Part shown: in pieces, positions 36,401 through 42,282 of the stretch
Layout: every line of letters begins with the position of its first letter
Numbering within the stretch: the stretch's first letter is position 1
IMG/VR virus record: IMGVR_UViG_3300042460_002234
Coordinates: 1-53,504 of that record
Source: a virus
Length of the DNA: 53,504 bases
Direction: 5' to 3' (one strand)
The notes under the pieces: generated by a model
Told to the model about the DNA's origin: nothing
The model's database searches: none
What the model saw: the letters and a program-made list of their open reading frames with translations, nothing else
Program-made: the position numbers and the translations under genes

Positions 36401-37439
36401 GGCGGTCAACGAGACGCAGGGCATCTACAACCGCGGCAACCGCCCGGATTGGGCCCGCGGCGCCCTGGGCGCGACGCTGTTCACCTTCAAGCAGTTCAGC
36501 ATCAGCTACCTCGAGTTCCTGAAGCGCCTGCCGCGCCGCGAGCGCGTGATCGCCCTGGGCGTGCTGTTCCTGGCCGCCGGCCTCAACGGTCTGCCGGGCA
36601 TGGACGACCTCGACGACCTGATCGACACCCTGGCGCAGAGCCTCGGCTTCTCGTTCAACACGAAGCAGGAGCGCGACAAGCTGATCCGCGCCGCCATCAC
36701 GCCGATCCTCGGCGCCGGCGCTGCGGACTTCATCCAGAACGGCATCTCGGCCGCCCTGCCGATCGACGTGCAGGGCCGCATGGGCTTGCAGAACCTCATC
36801 CCGGGCACCGGGATCGCGCTGAAGTCCCAGCAGGACAAGGGCCGCGAGATGATCGAGGCCGCCGGCCCGGCCGCCGGCTTCGCCGAGGACATGGTGGGGC
36901 TACTCGGCCGCGGCGCCCAGGCTGGCCGCGCGCTGCTCAGCGGCGATGCTGCCGGCGCCGGCTCGGCCCTGTGGTCCGCCGGCAAGGAGTCCGCGCCGGT
37001 GGCCGTCCAGAACGCCCTCAAGGGCATGGAGATGGCGCAGCTCGGCTTCTACCGCGACGAGAAGGGCCGCCGGGTGCTCGACACCGATGGTGCTGACGCG
37101 CTCTTCAAGTCGATCGGCTTCCAGCCGGCCAGCGTGGCGAAAGAATCCCGCGCCGTGCAGCTCCAGCGGCAGAACATCGCGCTCAACAAGGCCACGGAGG
37201 CCGAGATCGCGGACGAATGGGCCCAGGGCGTGTTCGAGAAAGACCCCGCCAAGTCGCAGCGGGCGCGCGAGCGCCTGCTGGACTGGAACAAGACGAACCC
37301 CGAGTCTCCCATCCGCATCATGCCGCAGCAGATCCAGCGGCGAGTGAAGGAGATGCAGATGACCAGGGCCCAGCGCTTCATCAAGACGGCGCCGAAGGAG
37401 CTGCGCGGGCAGGTTCAGCGCGAGCTGGCGTTGGAGTAG
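30486..37439 (+). CDS. Giant polyvalent internal virion protein with LPD38-like C-terminus (2317 aa)
   Basis: This is probably a DarB-like ejected virion protein that acts in the new host. It opens with two FDDSTA-PV motifs and Gly/Ala-rich hydrophobic segments. A repeated ~48-residue module occurs at ~478-526 and ~798-846 (IRR-DGT-...-FVL). Between them, ~600-740 (QDDPIRIAVNQKGEPYIVEGNARIAVAQ) resembles a ParB-like nuclease domain. Residues H1301-E1302-H1306 (LMHEVGEHYG) form a metalloprotease-like HExxxH, not the strict HExxH. Residues ~1818-2140 (FFNFLGGSIASAAVNMTQPLTM and FTFKQFSISYLEFLKRLP) match the LPD38 domain I know. Three +1-frame islands lie in its linkers. It ends the late operon, two bases from the convergent gene. 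Confidence 0.85.
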   Translation: MEFDDSTARPVSIDQFDDSTAQPVGTFSRSIGRGTGNLISSAGAALKDVTDIGGIASGIEGYGERMAARNPAEVTDVAGVLEKPLTFAGQALGEQVPQFGLNIAGAAAGAKLGSRFGGQGAIVGGIAGGLMPTFVQEYGSIRQEQAHTGIDDKGRAVAAALPATALELLGPEAIAIRNIVKVGGKLTAEQAAKLGGELAADGSRLAHMGKEAVKSVGQEAVTEVAQTGLERMGAGQDVTGAEATNDYIMSGLAGGIAGGVFGGGAAAFTPREKSQTVDPVAQQAQQQQQGIAQATAIATTDPNAGPLTKAVGLNPGAAAQAGAAGILGEQVEKADGPVKSLDGEFKAFQKQQAADEKAQADVMAAFEDFDAAVAAGQMRRQFEAQPKALPAPTPESNVIEGEFEDVTPRGPIITPPPEKRAALPAPGDTKPGGEIVVGQDGGARKQTYDEAARAEQQRAEADSISGDATGIKAPVKEVRRPDGTAWTNHLAAAAALRKRSDAAEFEVKRIDKGQFVLARKGEPAKQENTDGEVRAPEMAAASDGRQGADAPGGVADSPLGANAGERGAAAAESGAGAATAVPVGSAQPEPAPALTGYKRDNPGGNWITAKQKHAELLSQTSTDPYLQKMLGGTTTASADPVALPLEELAKLPSATDKDQGKIDRLTEKVKAEGWKQDDPIRIAVNQKGEPYIVEGNARIAVAQATGQKTVNTEVKWQNGGEDAQGFTPARVAELSKATPQEQSNAEATREEPPLAQRQEQAAAQTDTVESEAAPEEGAAANPAEQASKTPAVDAAPTSADIRRADGTPFPNKLAAGAARAKAGQKETHTIEPVDGGFVLRPKTTKPETSNEVQQDPAEEGAAQQAAAEQEAAPEGAAAADPREGAGEEAAGGPARAEDRDVLTPEAAKSEKSDQRASESGAESEQAQQPARRAQPGEPGYTLTDARNDLIELRSQVEGQGRVVDDRLLERMRQQERLVQQMETADQQPAAQQPEANPQATPAPERTAREYEREAYTFAVSLDEIQQAAAGERAAFDAKAAETLRAAGYEKFAADADFLSSLYKEARKRQKEAEREKGRDPAIYQAQLAQAIAAANLPEGEHEAFKLGFDHALAGRTKSTITGESKLAGYEAARAWLKTPEGRAFFEGKRVNKLENTGADLRRWFDKAKKDAEAANLKSELAAEKKAAAPASEQKADDDEPMQSTEAQGRGDPAAYAVATGMQPQAVLKELTDALGEQGVKNLIRAGVLRILPSREYFPAEIKAFVNKMSGRTLGLYDPRGKRAYIVANEIKPGEAVKTLMHEVGEHYGLSTMMGKDGYDRLLNDVRGLNRMGNKAVVEAWNRVAKNYKHLAPGSEKFVREVIAHLGERPDALKQPIIKRIIQAVRRFLYQHGFKVKLSDEDVVGMVVASLRRTMSQPVRQSQQKTAGEPAQKLDEPLFSLADERAPGVMSDIRDRIAELNDTRRTFNGWWHKTVGTQYHKAQIDNDFGRVFNRGQDYLTDVSRIALGAADAAPEILPRFESLKDLAKSGASPRELKPVAEAIFRGTLEDQKVYTDAELRDRFKLNPKQIRLYRQARAAFNRSLEDMAIAEMVKLARNDVGDKVAREAAAAGSMNAARDILTREAPELAKELDQKIGRVRQLISEGYAPLMRFGRYSVYVVGKDGEQLFFGMFEDEADARKVEKEMREQYPDAKVQRGVVSEESFKMFQGLSPDTLELFADVTGMSQNEAFQQYLKVAVNNRSALKRLIKRKGIEGYNPDLKRVMAQFITSNARTAAGNLHLGEMAKAWADIPKEKGDVKDEAAKLIGYLQNPQEEAAALRSFLFFNFLGGSIASAAVNMTQPLTMTLPYLSQWGARRAAGEMGKAMKAATGTIQDPALRAAMDRAMKEGIVEPHQIHELQGAAMTQGRDMGPADPAREALRKAVFVWGRLFSWAEQFNRRVTFAAAYQIGRKLSPDELEKAGAKDAYEFAVKAVNETQGIYNRGNRPDWARGALGATLFTFKQFSISYLEFLKRLPRRERVIALGVLFLAAGLNGLPGMDDLDDLIDTLAQSLGFSFNTKQERDKLIRAAITPILGAGAADFIQNGISAALPIDVQGRMGLQNLIPGTGIALKSQQDKGREMIEAAGPAAGFAEDMVGLLGRGAQAGRALLSGDAAGAGSALWSAGKESAPVAVQNALKGMEMAQLGFYRDEKGRRVLDTDGADALFKSIGFQPASVAKESRAVQLQRQNIALNKATEAEIADEWAQGVFEKDPAKSQRARERLLDWNKTNPESPIRIMPQQIQRRVKEMQMTRAQRFIKTAPKELRGQVQRELALE
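32074..32268 (+). CDS. Nested +1-frame gene A inside the giant virion gene (64 aa)
   Basis: ATG 32074 follows AGGAG by seven bases and the frame ends at TGA 32268, all inside the giant gene. The product (MAKSALPKWLRQAMGDRVL, then Trp-rich helices, ending in a Pro/His tail) looks globular, whereas the main frame here is an Ala/Gly/Glu linker. About 57 of 64 codons (89%) end in G or C in this frame, against about 54% in the main frame. It directly follows the first IRR-DGT module. Expression is unproven, and function is unknown. Confidence 0.6.
   Translation: MAKSALPKWLRQAMGDRVLTRREAWLIHRWEQTPESAEPLPPNLEPALQRLFLWEAPSPSPHLH
32716..32790 (+). CDS. Nested +1-frame minigene B inside the giant virion gene (24 aa)
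   Basis: ATG 32716 opens a 24-codon basic Pro/Lys/Arg peptide (begins MQKRPAKNHPWRSDKSK) ending at TAG 32790. The upstream AGAGCAGAGCA is a weak Shine-Dalgarno match. About 21 of 24 codons end in G/C in this frame, against about 15 of 26 in the main frame. It may be a remnant or a very short coding sequence. This is the weakest of the three. Confidence 0.3.
   Translation: MQKRPAKNHPWRSDKSKPPRKPTP
33034..33192 (+). CDS. Nested +1-frame gene C inside the giant virion gene (52 aa, Lys/Pro-rich)
   Basis: ATG 33034 follows GGAGA by about six bases and the frame ends at TGA 33192. The product is Lys/Pro-rich and ends PPVDPRGQKIGMF. All 52 codons end in G or C, whereas the main frame here has about 54% G/C third positions and reads as an Ala/Glu/Gln linker. 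It directly follows the second IRR-DGT module, just as gene A follows the first. The highly basic composition suggests nucleic-acid or membrane-phosphate binding. Expression is unproven. Confidence 0.6.
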   Translation: MKYSKTPPKKAPPSKQPPSKKPPLKAPPRQIPVKAPAKKPPVDPRGQKIGMF

Positions 37440-37440
37440 C

Positions 37441-37734
37441 CTAGTCGCACTGAAGCGTGCCGCCGTAGTTCCAGCACCAGCTATTCGTAGAGGGGTTGTA
37501 TACCCTCTGCGCATTGCCGGACGGCCCCGCGCTGCGTTGCGGCAGCACCTTCTGGCCGTATTCGTCGCAGGTGTATCTGGCGCGCCCTGAGCGCATCTCA
37601 TCGGCGCGCTGCTCGTGCATGCAGAGACTCACGGCCCGCTGGCGGTTTTCCTCGGCGACTCGCGCTTCGTATCCGGTCTGCGCGGCGGCGGCAGCCGAGG
37701 CCGCCAGAAGGGCGGCAGCAAGGGGGAACTTCAT
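37441..37734 (-). CDS. Secreted small protein, possible lysogenic-conversion (moron) gene (97 aa)
   Basis: The N-terminus (MKFPLAAALLAASAAAAAQ) is a clear signal peptide with a likely AAA-Q cleavage near residue 18. The mature part is about 78 residues with four Cys (two before and two near the C-terminus) and a WCWNYGGTLQC end, so it should be periplasmic and perhaps disulfide-bonded. It starts at ATG 37734 after AGGAG and is convergent with the giant virion gene. A perfect operator-like palindrome (37746-37760) lies just upstream, so it may be repressor controlled. No family recognised. Confidence 0.75.
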   Translation of the reverse strand: MKFPLAAALLAASAAAAAQTGYEARVAEENRQRAVSLCMHEQRADEMRSGRARYTCDEYGQKVLPQRSAGPSGNAQRVYNPSTNSWCWNYGGTLQCD

Positions 37735-37745
37735 GGCAGGCTCCT

Positions 37746-37760
37746 ATACCCGTTCGGTAT
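37746..37760. promoter_or_regulatory. Perfect ATACC-N5-GGTAT operator upstream of the secreted-protein gene
   Basis: ATACC CGTTC GGTAT is an exact match to the operator consensus of the other control regions. It lies 12 bases upstream of ATG 37734, overlapping the likely promoter or leader. Repressor binding would switch this lone gene, but the promoter itself is not clear. Confidence 0.75.
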
Positions 37761-37790
37761 AAAGATGCCAGCCGCCCCCCCGCTAGCGCA

Positions 37791-37810
37791 ACCTGACGGC
37801 CCTGTCAGGT
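37791..37810 (-). other. Inverted repeat at the end of the replication operon
   Basis: ACCTGAC (37791-37797) and GTCAGGT (37804-37810) are perfect seven-base arms around a six-base spacer, overlapping the stop of the last operon gene. There is no T-run on the leftward side. It may be a weak terminator or protein-binding site that separates the operon from the secreted gene. Confidence 0.45.
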
Positions 37811-38119
37811 CGTGGCGGTTTGCAGCCTGGAGAATGACTCGAACACCGCATGGAGCCGCCGGCTCTGATCCGGCAGTTGCAGGTCGGACCAGCACGTTGC
37901 GCCGATGTGCTTGAACAGCGCTTCCACGGTGCTAGCAGGCGTCGCCGGGCCCGGCGCGCCGGTGAGGTCGCAGACGAAGGACTGGAAGCGGGCATTTCTC
38001 GCGGCCGCATGCAGCAAATCCACAGGGGACAATGCCATCGGCGCGGGCTGGGCTTCCATGGGGCGGTGCGCGTCGATGCCCTCGACGCCGACGCGCTGTG
38101 CTGGGGGCTTCTCGCTCAT
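37805..38119 (-). CDS. Hypothetical protein ending the main leftward operon (104 aa)
   Basis: The N-terminal ~30 residues are likely disordered, and the rest is helical (ALSPVDLLHAAARNARFQSFVCDL and EALFKHIGATCWSDLQL). The ATG overlaps the previous stop by four bases. No family is recognised. Its place at the end of the replication and NinG gene block suggests a dispensable accessory role. Confidence 0.68.
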   Translation of the reverse strand: MSEKPPAQRVGVEGIDAHRPMEAQPAPMALSPVDLLHAAARNARFQSFVCDLTGAPGPATPASTVEALFKHIGATCWSDLQLPDQSRRLHAVFESFSRLQTATT

Positions 38120-38721
38120 GCGCTCAGCTCCCGGATCATCGCCTGGAACTGGCGCAGCTTCGCCATCGCCGCGGTGTCCGTCTGCTGCTTCTCCTCAATC
38201 GCCAGGACGATGTTATCGGCCTCGTCGGCCAGCATGGCGATCTGAGCGGACAGCTTGCGCATGCCGCCGGCCAGGGCCATCAGGCGCTCGAGCGGATCGA
38301 CCGGGAGCACGTCCAGCACCGGCGGGACGGCGGCGACTTCACGGGTTGGCGCTTCCTCCGGCGGCTGCGCGCCCTGCGCAGGCGTCGTCCGCGGCTTCGC
38401 GCTCACGCGGATGTAGTGGCCCGGGGGCGCCTCACGGACGAGCCCCTTGTGCTTCAAAGTGGTCATGCAGCCCTCGACCACTGCCTTGTCTGGATTCTGT
38501 CCATTGCGGGACATCTCGCCCATGATCTGGTGCAGCTTCCACGGCTCCTGCAACGGGCAGGCATTCAGCACCTTCGTGGCCATGGCGTTGAGGGACCGCT
38601 CTGCTTCTTCTAGTTTTGCGCTGTTCATGACATCTCCTGGGTTTGTGATTCCGGCCATCTTCAACCCCGCCAACACGCCGCGGCCGAATATGCGCCGGAT
38701 GGTCTTCTGCTCTTCGCTCAT
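38116..38721 (-). CDS. Hypothetical protein with winged-helix-like segment (201 aa)
   Basis: I start at ATG 38721, which overlaps the preceding stop by four bases; a longer in-frame start is not needed. A central segment (QEPWKLHQIMGEMSRNGQNPDKAVVEGCMTTLKHKGLVREAPPGHYIRV) resembles a winged-helix domain. A Pro-rich linker and a long C-terminal coiled-coil helix follow. It could be a DNA-binding accessory factor. No family name is assigned. Confidence 0.68.
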   Translation of the reverse strand: MSEEQKTIRRIFGRGVLAGLKMAGITNPGDVMNSAKLEEAERSLNAMATKVLNACPLQEPWKLHQIMGEMSRNGQNPDKAVVEGCMTTLKHKGLVREAPPGHYIRVSAKPRTTPAQGAQPPEEAPTREVAAVPPVLDVLPVDPLERLMALAGGMRKLSAQIAMLADEADNIVLAIEEKQQTDTAAMAKLRQFQAMIRELSA

Positions 38722-39074
38722 GGCAGAACTCGGTGGTAGTAATTGGTCCAGTCGCGGACGGTGATCCACGGCACCTTCATGCCGTGCGTCTTCTCCAGCG
38801 CCGCCGCGATCTCCTTGTAGAAGTAGCCGTTGGCGCGCATGGCGCGGGCGTCTAGCACCATCTGGAACGGGTATTTGCAGAAGCGCTTCGTGCCGCGGCT
38901 GCGGTAGCGCGTCGTGGCGATCTTCAGCGTGAGGGTGAGCTGCAAGACGGCGGCGACCCCCCGGTGCGGTGAGCGCTTGATGCTGCCGCGCCGCAGGGCG
39001 CGCATCAGCGCACGCTCCAGGCCCTGGTCGATCGACAGCAGCGGGGGGAGGGGTAAAGGGAGTTGGTTGTTCAT
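38718..39074 (-). CDS. Possible DNA-binding protein (118 aa)
   Basis: The start is ATG 39074. The C-terminal half reads as a recombinase- or resolvase-like HTH (GYFYKEIAAALEKTHGMKVPWITVRDWTNYYHR), with a Pro/Leu-rich and Arg-rich N-terminus. It lies two bases after the NinG gene. Its stop overlaps the next start by four bases. Function unknown; DNA binding is a motif-based guess. Confidence 0.68.
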   Translation of the reverse strand: MNNQLPLPLPPLLSIDQGLERALMRALRRGSIKRSPHRGVAAVLQLTLTLKIATTRYRSRGTKRFCKYPFQMVLDARAMRANGYFYKEIAAALEKTHGMKVPWITVRDWTNYYHRVLP

Positions 39075-39076
39075 CG

Positions 39077-39655
39077 CTAACCTCGCTCGATCTCCCGTGC
39101 CAGCGCCTTGTAGCGCTGCTCGATACCCTTCAGATCCTCGATGCTGTACTTCCTGGGTGCCTGATCCGCTTCCAGGGCCTCAACGCGGGCGAGCCCAATG
39201 CGCGCGATCAGGCCGAGGCGGTAGTCCACCGCCCGGCCGGCGCCGAACTGGTTGCAGACCTTCCGCTGGGCGTGGCAGTTGTCCTCCACGAATCGCAGGT
39301 GCGGCGCGCTGCCGACGGAGCGGTAGTGGCCGGCGTCGTAGCCGCCGCCGGTGAGCCCCCCGAGGCTGAGCGGCTGCCCGCAGCAGATACAGGGCTTTCG
39401 CTGATCGCGGAGCCGGATGTAGCGGTTGAAGGCCACCTGGGCCTTCTTCATCCAGTCCCGGCGCGTCATCAGGCGCACGCGGGCCTCGCGGATCGTCTTG
39501 CGCTGCGTCGCCCTGGCCACCCGCTCGGCCCGGCTTGCCTGCCGCTTCGTGTAGTCCAGCGCGCAGCGGGGGCCGCACACGACCTGAAGGCTGCTGCGCG
39601 GGGCATAACTCGCCCTGCACACCCTGCACTTCTTCGGTCGCGGCGCGCGGTTCAT
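39077..39655 (-). CDS. ninG: NinG-like recombination endonuclease (192 aa)
   Basis: This is the lambda NinG (Rap) family: a structure-specific nuclease that cuts branched recombination intermediates. Zinc-ligand candidates C10, C13, C27 and C31 open the protein. The conserved core (AFNRYIRLRDQ, CICCGQP, DAGHY, NCHAQRKVCN) follows, as expected for the family. Its ATG overlaps the previous stop by four bases. With ERF and YqaJ elsewhere in the window it completes a phage recombination system. Confidence 0.9.
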   Translation of the reverse strand: MNRAPRPKKCRVCRASYAPRSSLQVVCGPRCALDYTKRQASRAERVARATQRKTIREARVRLMTRRDWMKKAQVAFNRYIRLRDQRKPCICCGQPLSLGGLTGGGYDAGHYRSVGSAPHLRFVEDNCHAQRKVCNQFGAGRAVDYRLGLIARIGLARVEALEADQAPRKYSIEDLKGIEQRYKALAREIERG

Positions 39656-39873
39656 ACGGGCATTTCCCCCTGCGGCGTCGGGCGCTTCGTCATGAAGTCG
39701 CTGCGCACGCGGCGCTCGCCCTCCGGCCGGTCGCGCACCACCGAGATCGAGCGCAGGTACAGTCCCGTGGCGCGGGCCAACTCGGGGCCGTTGTCGCAGT
39801 GGTAGCGGCACAGCTCGTGCAACTCGTCCAGGGCGCGCTCCAGCAGCTCGCGCTCGTCGTTCGTGATGTTCAT
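39652..39873 (-). CDS. Small hypothetical protein (73 aa)
   Basis: The start is ATG 39873 with a four-base overlap. It begins with a helix of the form ITNDERELLERALDELHELCRYH and ends in an Arg-rich region (RRVRSDFMTKRP). It is small, mixed-charge and sits between the PAPS-reductase-family and NinG genes. No family recognised. Confidence 0.65.
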   Translation of the reverse strand: MNITNDERELLERALDELHELCRYHCDNGPELARATGLYLRSISVVRDRPEGERRVRSDFMTKRPTPQGEMPV

Positions 39874-40778
39874 TCGCAGAGTCCGTATTCGCTGCGGCAA
39901 CCGGTCGCCATGTCCAGGCCGAGTTGGAACTGCCTTCCGCCGCGGCTGGTGCGGCTCCACTCGACCACTTCATCAACTTGATTGGGCACTCCATCGACGA
40001 TGGGCGCAAAGAACGTCGCCGCGCTGCGCTTGCTGGCCCGCGCAACGATCCCCTCCCACTCCCGAATGCGTTCGATCTCGCTCGGGAAGCGGTCGGCGAT
40101 GTTCTTCAGCTCCCCCTTCCGGCAGTTGATGCAGGGCATGCAGCCGACGCGGCCCATGCCCTCTCGGTAGAGCGGGTTCGGATCGAGTCCGTGCTTCCGG
40201 TGGAAGGCGAACACATCGGCCGCCGTCCAGCGCAGGATCGGGCGCCACAACATCGCACCGGTGTCATCGCGGTTCCACCAAGGCGCCTTCGCGCGGTCCG
40301 GTGACTCGTCCGCGCGCACGCCAAGCCACTGGATGACACGGTTCTTTGTCGGTTCCAGCGGCAGGATGATCTGCTCTAGCACCGGGATGACTTTCAATTC
40401 CTGCGTGCAGAATCGAGCCATCGTGCTGGGGAACCGTCCCTTCCAGATGCAGAGGTCGAGGAATGGGTTGCCGGTCGGCACCATCGCCGCGGCCGCGCGC
40501 TGCACGTCGGCCTCGGGGACGCCCTTGAGCGGCCACTCCCGCAGGATGTACTCGCGACGCTGAGCGATCTCGGTGGAGAAGTCGGCCCTGATCCACTCGA
40601 CTTCGGGGCCGCCGGTGCGCTCGTGGAGACGCCGCACGAACTCGTAGGTGGCTTCGTGTTCGTTGCCGGTATCAGCGAACACGGCGCGGAAGGGCACGCC
40701 TCTCTCCAGCGCGAGTAAGTAGACGGCCGTGGAGTCCTTGCCGCCGGAGACGTTGATGATGTGGATGGTCTGCTTCAA
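39870..40778 (-). CDS. PAPS-reductase/DndC-family adenylate-sulfur-type enzyme (302 aa)
   Basis: The ATP-pyrophosphatase loop SGGKDST is at 11-17, and RFCTQELK at 122-129 matches the conserved R-x-C-T motif of the PAPS reductase superfamily. A later CMPCINC (C213, C216, C219) with C124 could bind an Fe-S cluster. Family members reduce PAPS or act in sulfur transfer, such as DNA phosphorothioation (DndC). No DndA, B, D or E partner is visible. I choose TTG 40778, overlapping the previous stop and seven bases after GGAGG, because no in-frame ATG lies before the motif. Substrate unknown. Confidence 0.82.
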   Translation of the reverse strand: MKQTIHIINVSGGKDSTAVYLLALERGVPFRAVFADTGNEHEATYEFVRRLHERTGGPEVEWIRADFSTEIAQRREYILREWPLKGVPEADVQRAAAAMVPTGNPFLDLCIWKGRFPSTMARFCTQELKVIPVLEQIILPLEPTKNRVIQWLGVRADESPDRAKAPWWNRDDTGAMLWRPILRWTAADVFAFHRKHGLDPNPLYREGMGRVGCMPCINCRKGELKNIADRFPSEIERIREWEGIVARASKRSAATFFAPIVDGVPNQVDEVVEWSRTSRGGRQFQLGLDMATGCRSEYGLCE

Positions 40779-41266
40779 ACTGGTGCCTCCATCAATTCCG
40801 CCATCTCCTCGATCTGGTAGCAGTCGAGTTCCGGCCAATACTTCTGGCTGATCCAGTTGCAGAACCGCAGGTACAGCTCGCGGAACGCGCCGTCCTCCAT
40901 CTCCTCGTAGGCGAGGCTGCGCGCGACGCGGGCCTCGGCCTCGATGCCGTTGGCGAGCACGACCAGCGTCACGTCGCACTCGATGTTTCCCTCGCGCTGG
41001 AGCTTCTTCAGGGCCTCGTGGGCATTCATGCCGTCGAACGCCTCGATGTTGTCCACGCAGAGCTGGCCCAGGCGATGCGCGCGGCGGTGCAGGCTCGGGT
41101 TTCGGGCCTTCCACAGCTCGGCAGTCAGTTCGTCGCTGACGCGGTAGCCGCGGGCGCGCATCTTCTCGATTGCGTAGTGGTCGGCCGGCACCAGGGCGCC
41201 CTTCATCACGCGCAGCAGGATCGTCTCACGCGTGTTTCCCTTCGGGCGGCGACGCTCGCGCTTCAC
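40775..41266 (-). CDS. Phage protein, DUF1367-like (163 aa)
   Basis: GTG 41266 overlaps the previous stop by four bases; the in-frame upstream extension is Arg-rich read-through of other genes and is rejected. The protein has a basic start (KRERRRPKGNTRETILL), then an ARNPSLHRRAHRLGQL helix and NIECDVTLVVLANGI. This pattern resembles the phage protein family I associate with DUF1367, which is often encoded near recombination genes. Function is unknown and the family name uncertain. Confidence 0.65.
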   Translation of the reverse strand: MKRERRRPKGNTRETILLRVMKGALVPADHYAIEKMRARGYRVSDELTAELWKARNPSLHRRAHRLGQLCVDNIEAFDGMNAHEALKKLQREGNIECDVTLVVLANGIEAEARVARSLAYEEMEDGAFRELYLRFCNWISQKYWPELDCYQIEEMAELMEAPV

Positions 41267-41667
41267 GTGCTCGCCCCGGCCTGCGCGGCCTTCCTGCGCT
41301 TGTGCCATGCGCGGTTTGCAGCGTTGACCTTCTCGCGGTTCTTGGGGTCGGCCATGTACTCCCCGCGCGTGACCTTGATCGCCTCCTTGCATGCGTCGCG
41401 GTATCGGGCATCGCACGCGCGCTTCGCTGCGATCTGCTCGGGCGTCATGTTCTCCTTGCGGTTCCTGATCTTCTGGTCGGGATTCGCCACGTAGTAGCCC
41501 CGCTGCCGCTCGTTGACATACAGGCGGGCCTTGCAAGCCTTCGCCTTCAGGTCGCACTGCGCTACGGTGCAGGTCGCGCACAGCTCCCAAATCTTTCCCT
41601 GGTTCACCCGGAACTTCCGGGCGATGCCGGGAACCATCTCCGTCAGCTCGGCGAGCGTGCGAGTCAT
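41263..41667 (-). CDS. Cys-containing basic phage protein (134 aa)
   Basis: The start is ATG 41667, overlapping the previous stop by four bases. A CATCTVAQCDLKAKACKARL stretch could bind a metal, and the C-terminus is strongly basic with a KVNAANRAWHKRRKAA helix. These resemble the DNA-binding regions of phage HNH-associated proteins, but no HNH core is present. Function is not known. Confidence 0.65.
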   Translation of the reverse strand: MTRTLAELTEMVPGIARKFRVNQGKIWELCATCTVAQCDLKAKACKARLYVNERQRGYYVANPDQKIRNRKENMTPEQIAAKRACDARYRDACKEAIKVTRGEYMADPKNREKVNAANRAWHKRRKAAQAGAST

Positions 41668-41906
41668 ACGGTTCCCCAGGTTTCGCGCGTCAGCACCTTC
41701 TCGACGGTGCGACGGTGCAGGCCGTACTGGCGCGCCAGCGCCGGGGCCCCGGCCTCCTTGCTGAATGGCCGGTACTTGCCGCGGATCTCGCGCACCAGCT
41801 CGGGCGTGAGCTTCGCCTGCGGCAGTCGGTTGCCCCGCGCGACGAACTCGAAGCGCCGCAGGTGCCACTCCTTGCGGTCGATGCCGTGCTTGCTGCCGCG
41901 GTTCAC
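41664..41906 (-). CDS. Small helix-turn-helix protein (80 aa)
   Basis: GTG 41906 overlaps the upstream stop (GTGA). The C-terminal half (LVREIRGKYRPFSKEAGAPALARQYGLHRRTVEKVL) is a Hin/resolvase-like HTH. A similar segment is often attached to phage HNH nucleases. The N-terminus is basic. It is probably a DNA-binding accessory protein. Its stop overlaps the next gene by four bases. Confidence 0.68.
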   Translation of the reverse strand: MNRGSKHGIDRKEWHLRRFEFVARGNRLPQAKLTPELVREIRGKYRPFSKEAGAPALARQYGLHRRTVEKVLTRETWGTV

Positions 41907-42016
41907 AGCAGCCACCAGATCAGCGGCGCCCACCAAGCCAGCGGCAGGCCGAAGTAGACCGCGATGCGGATCGCCACCCAAACCGGGTGCGTGTCCGGCA
42001 AATCGTAGATGCTCAC
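41903..42016 (-). CDS. Small single-span membrane protein (37 aa)
   Basis: GTG 42016 overlaps the previous stop, and GGAGG precedes it. One hydrophobic Trp-rich span runs from about residue 13 to the end (VAIRIAVYFGLPLAWWAPLI). Such short membrane proteins occur in phage operons as accessory or inhibitor proteins. It is too small to identify, but it is joined by four-base overlaps on both sides. Confidence 0.6.
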   Translation of the reverse strand: MSIYDLPDTHPVWVAIRIAVYFGLPLAWWAPLIWWLL

Positions 42017-42282
42017 TCCTCCCCCCTCGCCGCTTTCGCGGCCTCGAACATGCGCAACAGCACGGCTTCCATCCGCTTGCGCGCCAGCGGGCTCCTCTCG
42101 CCGAGCGCCCGAAGGTTTTCGCGGCGGCGCCCCAGCGGCAGCCACGCGATATGCTTGGCGTCCTGCTCCCGATCCCAGCACTCCTGCTTCCACTCCTCCG
42201 AGCACGAGCACACGATGCGGCCGTCGATGAGCGTGACCTCGACGGCCTTTGGTGCAGCGGCGCAGGCGTGCGGCTCGATCAC
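42013..42282 (-). CDS. Small Cys/His protein with SWIM-like metal site (89 aa)
   Basis: The start is GTG 42282 with a GTGA overlap; a longer frame is rejected. C25, C27, C35 and H44 (VCSCSEEWKQECW...KH) resemble the CxC-Xn-CxH pattern of SWIM zinc fingers, though spacing is approximate. The C-terminus is basic. It is located in a DNA-replication operon, so nucleic-acid binding is plausible. Motif assignment is tentative. Confidence 0.66.
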   Translation of the reverse strand: MIEPHACAAAPKAVEVTLIDGRIVCSCSEEWKQECWDREQDAKHIAWLPLGRRRENLRALGERSPLARKRMEAVLLRMFEAAKAARGEE

